Assembly: GCF_001654845.1 (NCBI RefSeq)
Contig: NZ_LXES01000046.1
Location: 238,704-302,703 of the forward strand
DNA: 64,000 bases
Origin: Enterobacter soli ATCC BAA-2102
GTDB lineage: Bacteria; Pseudomonadota; Gammaproteobacteria; Enterobacterales; Enterobacteriaceae
Direction: 5' to 3'
Positions 16,692-25,341 of this stretch are shown here, piece after piece. Within the stretch, counting starts at the first letter, position 1. Each line of letters opens with the position of its first letter. The position numbers were made by a program, and so were the translations under genes. The notes below the pieces were generated by a model that ran no database searches, had not been told where the DNA came from, and worked only from the letters and a program-made list of their open reading frames with translations.

Positions 16692-18386
16692 GTGAAAAAC
16701 GTAGCCTCCTCACATGTTCTGCCCTTTCGCGCCCTCATCGACGCTTGCTGGAAAGAGAAATACACTTCGTCACGCTTTTTGCGCGACGTTATTGCCGGGA
16801 TAACCGTTGGCATTATCGCCATTCCCCTTGCAATGGCGTTGGCTATTGGCAGCGGCGTGGCACCACAGTACGGTCTGTATACCTCGGCCGTTGCCGGGAT
16901 TGTCATCGCGCTGACCGGCGGTTCGCGCTTTAGCGTCTCAGGCCCGACTGCCGCATTTGTGGTCATTCTCTATCCGGTATCTCAGCAGTTTGGGCTGGCA
17001 GGCCTGTTGGTTGCGACCCTGATGTCCGGCGTCTTCTTGATTTTATTCGGGCTGGCCCGTTTTGGCCGGTTAATCGAATATATCCCCCTTTCCGTGACGC
17101 TGGGGTTCACTTCCGGGATCGGTATTACCATCGGGACAATGCAGATCAAGGATTTCCTCGGTCTGAGCCTGACTCACGTGCCCGAGCACTATCTGCAAAA
17201 GGTTGGTGCGCTGGTAATGGCGCTGCCAACCATCAACCTGGGTGATGCCGCCATTGGGGTTGTCACGCTGGGTACGCTGATTGTCTGGCCGCGCCTGGGT
17301 ATTCGTCTGCCAGGTCATTTACCGGCACTGTTGTTGGGCTGCGCGGTGATGGCTATCGTCAATATGCTTGGCGGCCATGTGGCAACAATTGGTTCCCAGT
17401 TCCATTACACGCTGGCTGATGGCTCTCAGGGAAGCGGGATCCCACAGCTGTTACCGCAGCTGGTACTGCCGTGGGATATGCCCGGCTCCAGCTTTACCCT
17501 AAGCTGGGATTCACTGCGCGCCCTGCTGCCTGCCGCCTTTTCTATGGCGATGCTAGGGGCGATTGAGTCTCTGCTGTGCGCCGTGGTGCTGGACGGCATG
17601 ACGGGCACCAAACACAAAGCGAACAGCGAACTGGTGGGCCAGGGACTGGGGAATATCATTGCCCCGTTCTTCGGCGGTATTACCGCCACGGCGGCCATCG
17701 CCCGCTCTGCGGCTAACGTGCGTGCGGGGGCGACGTCTCCTGTATCGGCGGTTATCCACTCCGTGCTGGTGATCCTCGCCCTGCTGATCCTCGCCCCGCT
17801 GCTCTCCTGGCTGCCGCTCTCGGCAATGGCGGCCCTGCTGCTGATGGTGGCCTGGAATATGAGCGAGGCGCATAAAGTGGTGAACCTGCTGCGTCGTGCG
17901 CCGAAAGACGACATTATCGTGATGCTCATCTGTATGTCGCTGACCGTCTTGTTCGATATGGTTATCGCTATCAGCGTAGGTATTGTGCTGGCCTCCCTGC
18001 TGTTTATGCGCCGTATTGCGCGGATGACACGCCTGGCCCCGGTCAACGTCGACGTCCCTGACGATGTGCTGGTGCTGCGCGTGATTGGCCCGCTTTTCTT
18101 TGCCGCCGCAGAAGGTCTGTTTAGCGATCTGGAGTCACGTATCGCAGGCAAACGGATTGTGGTGCTGAAATGGGATGCGGTGCCAGTGCTGGATGCGGGC
18201 GGTCTTGATGCCTTCCAGCGCTTTGTGAAACGCCTGCCGGAAGGCTGTGAATTGCGAGTGAGTAATCTTGAGTTTCAGCCGCTACGTACGATGGCACGTG
18301 CTGGCGTGCAGCCAATCCCTGGCCGCCTTGCCTTCTATCCTGACCGTGCCGCTGCGCTAGCTGACCTGTCAGCGACCCTGCACTGA
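16692..18386 (+). CDS. dauA: C4-dicarboxylic acid transporter DauA (SLC26/SulP family)
   Basis: Inner-membrane SLC26 transporter, formerly YchM, 564 aa; in E. coli it takes up succinate at acid pH. The start is a GTG. The N-terminal 430 residues hold the transmembrane domain, with the SulP signature near residue 50 (IPLAMALAIGSGVAPQYGLY). Residues of about 450-560 form a cytoplasmic STAS domain (RIVVLKWDAVPVLDAGGLDAF). The ERIC element occupies its upstream region, and its last 18 bases overlap the end of the convergent MerR gene. Confidence 0.95.
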   Translation: MKNVASSHVLPFRALIDACWKEKYTSSRFLRDVIAGITVGIIAIPLAMALAIGSGVAPQYGLYTSAVAGIVIALTGGSRFSVSGPTAAFVVILYPVSQQFGLAGLLVATLMSGVFLILFGLARFGRLIEYIPLSVTLGFTSGIGITIGTMQIKDFLGLSLTHVPEHYLQKVGALVMALPTINLGDAAIGVVTLGTLIVWPRLGIRLPGHLPALLLGCAVMAIVNMLGGHVATIGSQFHYTLADGSQGSGIPQLLPQLVLPWDMPGSSFTLSWDSLRALLPAAFSMAMLGAIESLLCAVVLDGMTGTKHKANSELVGQGLGNIIAPFFGGITATAAIARSAANVRAGATSPVSAVIHSVLVILALLILAPLLSWLPLSAMAALLLMVAWNMSEAHKVVNLLRRAPKDDIIVMLICMSLTVLFDMVIAISVGIVLASLLFMRRIARMTRLAPVNVDVPDDVLVLRVIGPLFFAAAEGLFSDLESRIAGKRIVVLKWDAVPVLDAGGLDAFQRFVKRLPEGCELRVSNLEFQPLRTMARAGVQPIPGRLAFYPDRAAALADLSATLH

Positions 18387-19415
18387 CATTCGTCTTTGCA
18401 TCATGATCCCTATCGCCTGCTGTAGCCATTCGAGTACGGCAGGCGTCATCCAGGTTCCTTTCATCAGATGCGGCTCGTGTTGCATCGCAACCCGAAACTT
18501 TTGCTGTGTCGCCGGATCGTTTCCGGCGTAAGACTGGAACAGCGCCAGCCAGTTCTCCGCCAGTTTTTGCGCCTCTTCTGATAAGGGATCCAGGCGCTCG
18601 CGCTGTGCCTGATGCAGTTTTGCCACCAGCGGCGGCCACTCCATCATGCGGTCAAAATAGTGCGCGCGAGTGAATGCCATCTCGTCTGGAGAAAGATAGT
18701 TCTGCCAGATAACGAGCTTGGTTTCCGCGAATGCCCGGGTAATGTAGTCTGTCATTTCCGCGGTGATCCCCGTTTGCTGACGCATCTGCGGCTCAACGCT
18801 ATGCATCTCGTTAAGACGGGTCAGAAACTCCGGTTTTCCGGCCGTATCCTGCTCCAGGCGCACCATCCAGCGTGTGGCCAGATCCATGGCGCGTGGGTCT
18901 GATACGTCGGCGTGTTGTTCCAGCAGCGCTTTTGCCTCTGCAACCAGCCCGGCCCAGATGGCGCCCAGTTCCTCTTTCTGTACCGCGAACGGCAACTGTT
19001 GCAACTCTTCTTTGCTAAACCAGCGATCGTACATGTTCATCAACTCCAGAGTCTGTAGCCAGGACTCAAGATCGGGGTCCTCATCTGCGCTAAGCCCGGT
19101 ACGCAAATCCACCAGCCTGTCACGCAGCGTCGTAATGCTGCACGCCTGTTTTTCCAGCAACGTGATTTGTGCGTCGAGCAATTCCGCCAGTGAGAGCGAC
19201 TCCTTTTCCAGAAAGTCCCTGATTTCAGCAAGTTCCAGCCCCGCTTTTGCCAGCGCCTGTATCATATGCAAACGCTGAACATCGCGCAGATTGTAAAGCC
19301 GGTAACCTGCCTCGCTTCTGGCAGAAGGCAGCAACAGCCCTGTTTGTTCGTAGTGATGTAGTGTGCGTACGGTGATCCCGGCACGCTTTGCCAGTTCCCC
19401 CACCTGAATCAACAT
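18369..19415 (-). CDS. MerR-family transcriptional regulator with a long C-terminal effector region
   Basis: 348-aa DNA-binding protein. The N-terminal winged helix is classic MerR (VGELAKRAGITVRTLHHYEQ at about residues 4-23; GYRLYNLRDVQRL), followed by a dimerisation helix to about 115. The remaining 230 residues are helical and resemble the TipAS-type drug-binding region of TipA/SkgA-like regulators; the ligand is unknown. No metal-binding cysteines of the MerR/CueR kind are evident at the expected place. The gene ends inside the 3' end of dauA and has no obvious target gene beside it except itself. Confidence 0.85.
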   Translation of the reverse strand: MLIQVGELAKRAGITVRTLHHYEQTGLLLPSARSEAGYRLYNLRDVQRLHMIQALAKAGLELAEIRDFLEKESLSLAELLDAQITLLEKQACSITTLRDRLVDLRTGLSADEDPDLESWLQTLELMNMYDRWFSKEELQQLPFAVQKEELGAIWAGLVAEAKALLEQHADVSDPRAMDLATRWMVRLEQDTAGKPEFLTRLNEMHSVEPQMRQQTGITAEMTDYITRAFAETKLVIWQNYLSPDEMAFTRAHYFDRMMEWPPLVAKLHQAQRERLDPLSEEAQKLAENWLALFQSYAGNDPATQQKFRVAMQHEPHLMKGTWMTPAVLEWLQQAIGIMMQRRMSVQGR

Positions 19416-19483
19416 AGCCGCTCCTTTTCTTTGCCAGTTGCCCCACTCTGGAGCCTTACGTTACGTGAGGGTCAAGATAATAA

Positions 19484-19520
19484 GCAAAAAAAAACGGCTC
19501 CAGAAGGAACCGTTCTTATA
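19484..19520 (-). terminator. Terminator of ychH
   Basis: On the minus strand AACGGTTCC-TTCT-GGAGCCGTT is followed by nine T residues, 15-50 nt after the ychH stop. Confidence 0.85.
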
Positions 19521-19534
19521 AAACCGTTTAACCG

Positions 19535-19810
19535 CTAACTGTGTTTATGCTGATCGCGGCGGCAGCGTTTATCGTAGTGGCGCACCCACCAGTACCTGTC
19601 ACTTACCTGTTCATGGCCGCTCACACGCGCACCTGCCAGCCACAAAACCGCACCGAGGAAGATACTCAGCACCGCACCGTGTGCGAAGTATTGTGGAAGG
19701 TCAAGCTGTGGCAACTGGTTTAAAATAGAATAACCCACACCGGCCACCATCACGAACAGCCCCAACCCCATTAGCACGTTACCGAGCATCGAAGCGTTTT
19801 TGCGTTTCAT
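19535..19810 (-). CDS. ychH: Stress-induced membrane protein YchH
   Basis: 91-aa protein with two hydrophobic segments (about residues 9-28 and 43-60) and a basic C-terminus (RYWWVRHYDKRCRRDQHKHS). It is nearly identical to E. coli YchH, which is induced by CRP and stress and affects biofilm formation and oxidative stress tolerance; the mechanism is unknown. It lies between the dauA/MerR pair and pth, divergent from pth as in E. coli. Confidence 0.93.
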   Translation of the reverse strand: MKRKNASMLGNVLMGLGLFVMVAGVGYSILNQLPQLDLPQYFAHGAVLSIFLGAVLWLAGARVSGHEQVSDRYWWVRHYDKRCRRDQHKHS

Positions 19811-20084
19811 ATGTCACCTCCGGGACTTTGGGTTGTAAGGGGAAAAGCCCCTAATCCTTGTGTGTAAAGTATAGACAACGCCCGTTTTGTGAGTTGCGTG
19901 AACGATCACAATAATGGTTACCGTTGGTACAAAAGTTTACAAATAAGCAACTGAACAGCTTGAAATTCTAATTGTTCAAATAAGTAATTATTCGTATTCC
20001 GTTGTTGTTGTCGCAGAATTTTGTCAACCGGCTCGCCAGACAGTAAACTACGCGCCAGATCTGGAACCCTTTAGGAATTACATC

Positions 20085-20669
20085 GTGACGATTAAACTGA
20101 TTGTCGGTCTTGCTAACCCGGGCGCAGAGTACGCAGCAACTCGCCATAATGCGGGCGCCTGGTACGTTGATTTGCTGGCCGAACGGTTACGTGCCCCTCT
20201 GCGTGAGGAACCGAAGTTTTACGGGTATACCTCACGTATTAACCTTGCCGGGGCGGATGTGCGGCTGCTTGTCCCGACCACTTTTATGAACCTGAGTGGT
20301 AGAGCGGTTTCTGCAATGGCGACGTTCTATCGCATCAATCCTGACGAAATTCTCGTCGCCCACGATGAGCTTGATCTGCCGCCGGGCGTGGTAAAGTTTA
20401 AACTCGGTGGCGGTCATGGCGGCCACAACGGTCTGAAAGACATTATCAGCAAACTGGGTAATAACCCGAATTTCCACCGTTTGCGCGTCGGAATTGGCCA
20501 TCCGGGCGATAAAAACAAAGTTGTCGGTTTTGTGCTGGGTAAACCTCCGGTTTCTGAGCAGAAACTGATTGACGAAGCGGTAGACGAAGCGGTGCGTTGC
20601 ACCGAAATTTGGCTCAAAGACGGTTTAACCAAAGCCACAAATCGCTTGCACGCCTTCAAAGCGCAATAA
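20085..20669 (+). CDS. pth: Peptidyl-tRNA hydrolase
   Basis: Cytoplasmic esterase of 194 aa that releases peptides from dropped-off peptidyl-tRNA. The start is a GTG at 20085 with TTTAGGA upstream. Active-site residues N11 and H21 are in GLANPGAEYAATRHNAGAWY, and DELDLPPGVVKFKLGGGHGGHNG is the conserved central block. The length equals E. coli Pth, and the pth-ychF order is conserved, with a 126-nt gap that holds a TATAAT box at 20715. Confidence 0.98.
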   Translation: MTIKLIVGLANPGAEYAATRHNAGAWYVDLLAERLRAPLREEPKFYGYTSRINLAGADVRLLVPTTFMNLSGRAVSAMATFYRINPDEILVAHDELDLPPGVVKFKLGGGHGGHNGLKDIISKLGNNPNFHRLRVGIGHPGDKNKVVGFVLGKPPVSEQKLIDEAVDEAVRCTEIWLKDGLTKATNRLHAFKAQ

Positions 20670-20795
20670 TCCGCACATTACGGCTTTTTTGCCGCGCAGC
20701 GTGCGGGTTACGTGTATAATAGGCAGAGTTATTTACTTTTCTTCAGTCGGTTAACGCTAACGGATTGATTATCAAGATATTAAGGTGATTTAGAA

Positions 20796-21890
20796 ATGGG
20801 ATTCAAATGCGGTATCGTTGGTCTGCCTAACGTTGGCAAATCCACCCTGTTTAACGCGCTCACCAAAGCGGGCATCGAAGCAGCGAACTTCCCGTTCTGT
20901 ACCATCGAGCCAAACACCGGTGTTGTACCGATGCCCGATCCACGTCTGGATCAGCTCGCTGAAATCGTTAAACCGCAGCGTATTCTGCCAACGACGATGG
21001 AATTCGTGGATATCGCGGGCCTGGTAAAAGGCGCATCTAAAGGTGAAGGCCTGGGTAACCAGTTCCTGACCAACATCCGTGAAACCGAAGCCATCGGCCA
21101 CGTTGTCCGTTGCTTTGAAAACGACAACATCATCCACGTAAACAATAAAGTGGATCCGGCTGACGACATCGACGTTATCAATACCGAGCTGGCGTTATCT
21201 GACCTGGACACCTGCGAACGCGCCATTCACCGCGTGCAGAAGAAAGCTAAAGGCGGCGATAAAGACGCTAAAGCCGAGCTGACCGCACTGGAAAAATGTC
21301 TGCCACAGCTGGAAAACGCGGGCATGTTGCGTGCGCTGAAAAACCTGACTGAAGAAGACAAGGCAGCGATCAAATACCTGAGCTTCCTGACGCTGAAGCC
21401 AACCATGTACATCGCTAACGTCAACGAAGACGGTTTCGAAAACAACCCATACCTGGATAAAGTGCGTGAAATCGCAGCTGGCGAAGGCTCTGTGGTTGTT
21501 GCCGTTTGCGCAGCCGTTGAGTCTGATATCGCTGAACTGGACGACGCAGACCGTGAAGAATTCATGGCTGAGCTGGGTCTGGAAGAGCCGGGTCTGAACC
21601 GCGTGATCCGCGCAGGCTACGAACTGCTGAACCTGCAAACTTACTTCACCGCTGGCGTGAAAGAAGTACGCGCATGGACCATCCCAGTGGGTGCCACCGC
21701 GCCACAGGCTGCGGGTAAAATCCACACCGACTTCGAGAAAGGCTTCATCCGTGCACAGACTATCGCGTTTGAAGACTTCATCACCTACAAAGGTGAGCAA
21801 GGTGCAAAAGAAGCCGGCAAGATGCGTGCAGAAGGTAAAGACTACATCGTTAAAGATGGCGACGTGATGAACTTCCTGTTCAACGTCTAA
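20796..21890 (+). CDS. ychF: Redox-responsive ribosome-binding ATPase YchF (Obg family)
   Basis: 364-aa P-loop NTPase of the Obg family that prefers ATP over GTP and is homologous to OLA1. The P-loop GLPNVGKST is at 9-17, followed by a coiled-coil helical insert with conserved lysines (HRVQKKAKGGDKDAKAEL, about residue 147) and a C-terminal TGS domain (TYFTAGVKEVRAWTIPVG onward). In E. coli it binds ribosomes and influences translation and the oxidative stress response. It has a strong terminator downstream. Confidence 0.98.
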   Translation: MGFKCGIVGLPNVGKSTLFNALTKAGIEAANFPFCTIEPNTGVVPMPDPRLDQLAEIVKPQRILPTTMEFVDIAGLVKGASKGEGLGNQFLTNIRETEAIGHVVRCFENDNIIHVNNKVDPADDIDVINTELALSDLDTCERAIHRVQKKAKGGDKDAKAELTALEKCLPQLENAGMLRALKNLTEEDKAAIKYLSFLTLKPTMYIANVNEDGFENNPYLDKVREIAAGEGSVVVAVCAAVESDIAELDDADREEFMAELGLEEPGLNRVIRAGYELLNLQTYFTAGVKEVRAWTIPVGATAPQAAGKIHTDFEKGFIRAQTIAFEDFITYKGEQGAKEAGKMRAEGKDYIVKDGDVMNFLFNV

Positions 21891-21904
21891 TCCCCTCTCT
21901 GCTT

Positions 21905-21940
21905 CAAAAAATCCACGCATTGGCGTGGATTTTTCTTTTT
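21905..21940 (+). terminator. Terminator of ychF
   Basis: AAAATCCACGC / GCGTGGATTTT stem with ATTG loop followed by TCTTTTT, 15 nt after the stop. The A-run on the left lets it also serve the minus-strand gene ending at 21955. Confidence 0.9.
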
Positions 21941-21954
21941 CTGGCCTGGCAGCG

Positions 21955-22665
21955 TCAGGCTTTCCTTCCCTGCAATACTTCCCCCACCACACCCACCGCT
22001 GAAAAAGCATTTGGCCAGCCGGCGTAGAATGCGGCGTGCGCCACAATCTCACCCGCTTCCTGCGCAGTCAGCCCATTGTCCATCGCCCGGTTCAGGTGAT
22101 AGCCGATTTGCGCACTCTGCCCGGAGGCAATCAGCGCGCTGACGGTAACCAGGCTCCGGTCGCGGGGGGCAAGCGCTGGCCGTTGCCACAGCTCAAGAAA
22201 AAGAGGATCGGCGGTGAATTTCACCAACCCCGGCGAAACGGGTTCAACGTTCTTTTTCACGGTTTCAGCTCGCAGCCTTTCAACTTCTTCATTCAGGGGC
22301 AATAGCGGCGGTTTCGCCTGCGGGAGTGCATCAGGGCTTACTCCGCGAGCGCGGAAAATATCTTTAGTCACCGCAATGGCCGCCATCGCATTCGGCCAGC
22401 CGGAATAAAACGCCAGATGGGTAATAACTTCAGAGATTTCAGCCGGGGTTACGTCACTCTCGAGCGCCACTTCCACATAGTGTTTCAGTTCGGCAGGCTG
22501 ATTTCTGGCGATAAGGATGGCCAGCGTGACGATACTGCGATCCCGCGGTGACAGGTCATTTCGCTGCCACAGTTCATTGGCGATAACGTCATTGCCAAAC
22601 CGGACAAGTGCGGGTGATACCGACTGAATATCGGCGTCAGACAGTACGGATGCATTAACTTTCAT
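21955..22665 (-). CDS. Two-domain carboxymuconolactone decarboxylase (CMD) family protein
   Basis: 236-aa cytoplasmic protein made of two tandem CMD domains. Each half repeats the pattern 'L.LWQR..L.PRDRS.VT...L...Q...L..H...AL..G.T..EI.E...H.AFY.GWPNA' (first half about residues 20-110, second about 135-230). Neither half has the CxxC of AhpD-type peroxidases, so a decarboxylase-like or redox-independent role is more likely, but the substrate is unknown. It is 31 nt downstream of an aldo-keto reductase gene on the same strand, so the two are probably one operon controlled by the divergent LysR gene. Confidence 0.85.
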   Translation of the reverse strand: MKVNASVLSDADIQSVSPALVRFGNDVIANELWQRNDLSPRDRSIVTLAILIARNQPAELKHYVEVALESDVTPAEISEVITHLAFYSGWPNAMAAIAVTKDIFRARGVSPDALPQAKPPLLPLNEEVERLRAETVKKNVEPVSPGLVKFTADPLFLELWQRPALAPRDRSLVTVSALIASGQSAQIGYHLNRAMDNGLTAQEAGEIVAHAAFYAGWPNAFSAVGVVGEVLQGRKA

Positions 22666-22696
22666 TGTGTTTTCACCTTATTGATTCCCCGAGCCG

Positions 22697-23719
22697 TTAG
22701 TGAGTCCAGACCTGTTTCTGGTCTTTCGTGGCTGGGGTGTTTTGCGCCATGATCCCCGACAATGCATGAGGCTGATAACAGACCTCCAGATAACGGATAT
22801 CCTCCTCGCTCAGCCGCAAATTCACGGCCTTGACCGCGTCCTCGACATGCTGCTTTTTCGTTGCGCCCACGACCGGAGCCGTCACTTTGGTTAACAACCA
22901 GGCCAGGGAAACCTCGGTCATTGACACCTGGTACTGGCTGGCAAGCTCCGCCACGCGGGCGATTATCTCTGCGTCCTGCTCTGCCGTTTTGTCGTATTTC
23001 CCTTTGGCATAAGTGTCCTCCCTGGCTCGTCGTGTCTGAGCATTATCAATGCGGGAAAGACGGCCACTGGCCAGCGCGCTGTAGGGCGTCATGGCGATAT
23101 TGTCCTGCGCGCAGAGCCCCGCCAGCTCGCGTTCATCCTCGCGCATAATGAGGTTGTAATGACTCTGGACAGAGACAAAAGGCGTCAGGCCTTCGCGTTC
23201 CGCCAGCGCGTTGGCTTTCGCCAGCTGCCAGGCAAAGCAATTTGAGATGCCAATGGCACGCACTTTTCCCGCCTGAACCGCCTGGTGCAGCGCGATCAGC
23301 ACGTCCAGGACTGGCGTGTTGTAGTCCCAGATGTGGTAGATATAAAGGTCAATGTACTCCATGCCGAGGTTTTGCAGGCTCTGGTCAAGCGAGTGCGCAA
23401 TGGCCTGCTGGCCGCTGATCCCCGCGGCAATCTGTTCCCCTGTGCGGGGCAAAAATTTCGTTGCCAGCACCACCTCATCTCGCCTCGTCATATCGCGAAG
23501 CGCTTTCCCGACAAAACGTTCACTTGAGCCATTCTGGTAGGCGATCGCGGTATCGAAGAAATTGATCCCTTGCTCAAGGCCGTAGCGGATGATGTCCCGG
23601 CTTTCCGACTCGCTCAGGGTCCAGCTGTGTTGACCCGTAGAAGGATCGCCAAACCCCATGCACCCCATACAAATGCGGGAAACGCGTAAATCGCTGTTAC
23701 CCAACTGACTGTATTGCAT
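22697..23719 (-). CDS. Aldo/keto reductase
   Basis: NADPH-dependent oxidoreductase of 340 aa with the AKR barrel, of the kind similar to YeaE or auxin-induced AKR13-like proteins. The chosen ATG at 23719 has GGGGA upstream; the frame continues 14 codons before it. Visible family residues are the catalytic Asp and Tyr (FFDTAIAYQNGSSERFVGKAL), Lys (VLATKFLP) and His (YIYHIWD). Substrate is unknown. It is divergent from a LysR gene across about 145 nt and upstream of the CMD gene. Confidence 0.9.
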   Translation of the reverse strand: MQYSQLGNSDLRVSRICMGCMGFGDPSTGQHSWTLSESESRDIIRYGLEQGINFFDTAIAYQNGSSERFVGKALRDMTRRDEVVLATKFLPRTGEQIAAGISGQQAIAHSLDQSLQNLGMEYIDLYIYHIWDYNTPVLDVLIALHQAVQAGKVRAIGISNCFAWQLAKANALAEREGLTPFVSVQSHYNLIMREDERELAGLCAQDNIAMTPYSALASGRLSRIDNAQTRRAREDTYAKGKYDKTAEQDAEIIARVAELASQYQVSMTEVSLAWLLTKVTAPVVGATKKQHVEDAVKAVNLRLSEEDIRYLEVCYQPHALSGIMAQNTPATKDQKQVWTH

Positions 23720-23865
23720 TCGTTTTCCCCACCTGAACGTAGCATGAATGTAAAAAGACACCGCCAGTATAAGCTCGCGATCGCGGGAAGATTAGGTCAT
23801 CATTGATTCAAAGATAGTTAGCCAATAGCTAATAATCAGCACGCTGATTGCATCAGGATGGCCTA

Positions 23866-24765
23866 ATGAACAATGTGATTTACAACCAGATACGGATCTT
23901 TCAGTGCATCGCGCGCGAGGGCAGCATCACGGCAGCGGCCAGGAAGCTGGAAATTACGCCCCCGTCCGTGAGCAAAGCGCTAAAACTGCTGGAACAGCAC
24001 ATCGGGCATCCTCTTTTTGTCCGCACGACACGGCATATAGAGCTGACGGACGCCGGGCAACAGCTGTTACAGCAAACTCAGGCGGCGGTAGCGTCACTGG
24101 AAAATGCGCTGGAGGGCATCAAGGACACGCATCAGGCACCTTCCGGGCTGGTACGAATCACCTTGTCACGCTTCGCATATCTGTTGATCCTCAAGCCTCA
24201 TATGGCCGAGTTTTGTGCTCAGTACCCGGGTATTCAGCTTGAGGTATCCGTTTACGATGGAACCATCAACATTGTCGATGAGCGCTATGACCTGGGGATC
24301 CGGTTCGGCGATATCCTTGAAGGCGGCGTCGTCGCACGTCAGCTGATGGCGCCCTTTCGTGAGGGCTTGTACGCCTCAGCCACCTATCTTGAGGCATTTG
24401 GTATTCCAGTGACCCCCGCAGATCTTTCGCGGCATCGGCTGATAGGCTATCGGTTTATCACCAACAACCGGATCCTGCCGTTGATTCTCGAGGAGAACGG
24501 TGAGCAGTTAACCCTTGATATGCAAGGCCAGCTTATCAGCAATGATATTGACGTGATGGCTGATGGGATCCGCAGCGGATTGGGCATCGGGCGTCTTTTC
24601 GAGCCGGTTTATCAGTTACAGTCCGATAAAGACCGGTTTATCCCGGTAATGGAACCTTACTGGAAAACCTATCCCCCGGTGTTTCTTTATTATCCTAAAA
24701 GCGCGGGTAAAACCAAAAGAGTCCAAAGCCTTATTGAATTTTTAATCTTAAAAAACGCCAGGTAA
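23866..24765 (+). CDS. LysR-family transcriptional regulator
   Basis: 299-aa regulator; the ATG at 23866 has AGGA upstream, while a TTG six codons earlier is also in frame. The N-terminal winged helix (CIAREGSITAAARKLEITPPS, about residues 11-31) is followed by a LysR substrate-binding domain of the AaeR/DsdC-like class (YDLGIRFGDILEGGVVARQL). It is divergent from the AKR-CMD pair, the usual layout for a LysR protein controlling its neighbours; the inducer is unknown. A possible weak terminator hairpin follows at 24771-24792. Confidence 0.9.
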   Translation: MNNVIYNQIRIFQCIAREGSITAAARKLEITPPSVSKALKLLEQHIGHPLFVRTTRHIELTDAGQQLLQQTQAAVASLENALEGIKDTHQAPSGLVRITLSRFAYLLILKPHMAEFCAQYPGIQLEVSVYDGTINIVDERYDLGIRFGDILEGGVVARQLMAPFREGLYASATYLEAFGIPVTPADLSRHRLIGYRFITNNRILPLILEENGEQLTLDMQGQLISNDIDVMADGIRSGLGIGRLFEPVYQLQSDKDRFIPVMEPYWKTYPPVFLYYPKSAGKTKRVQSLIEFLILKNAR

Positions 24766-25341
24766 TACGGTTTTCCATTGCAGAATGGGAAATGTCATTA
24801 TTAATAAACACGGTCTGGTGAATTTTAAATATGTCAGAGTGTAAGATTTCAGCGCTGACATCGAAATTAATTAACAAATTCACCTGCACGTAATCATTCC
24901 TGTAGAGACAACGCCATCGTTCTCGTCCCGGGCTTGCGAAACAGCACCACTTTGCCCCTCTGACTTTATCGCTTAACGCTGATTTTATTCATATTTTAGC
25001 CCAACTGCGGCGAGAAACATGGCGCGCTGAATAATACTCAGACAATCCTCTACGAAGTGCAAATAGGTTAAATTTAATAAGTGATAGATAACATTTATTA
25101 TGAAGATGATAAATTCCTGTTATAATTTCTTTAAATCAAAGGCATTGATTTTGTTAACCGCTGCAAACGGTGTGTTTTAAACGAAATTCATCATCGGTTA
25201 TGTAATGAGTTATACAACGATTATTCATTGCTTCTGTTTATTACCCCAACCCACTGCTTTAGTGGCCCCTTCAATTAACCATGATTTATTTATGGTTAAT
25301 CTGGCCGCGCTTTGTCATGACCAGAATAGTCAGGAGTTCGC
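24766..25341. other. 576-nt intergenic region upstream of the YdeP-like gene
   Basis: No convincing gene is present. It begins with a hairpin (TTTTCCATT-GCAG-AATGGGAAA, 24771-24792) just after the LysR stop. The stretch 24890-25040 is GC-richer with no open frame of note. From about 25070 it is strongly AT-rich and includes a TATAAT at 25117-25122 and an imperfect dyad near 25198-25222. This last part probably holds the promoter of the molybdoenzyme gene. Confidence 0.5.

Noticed and set aside
17426..18151. Minus-strand open frame of 241 codons over dauA
   Set aside because: Shadow frame dominated by Ser, Ile and Arg, opposite the transmembrane region of dauA.
21195..22052. Minus-strand open frame of 285 codons over ychF
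   Set aside because: Antisense to ychF and crosses its terminator; no recognisable domain.
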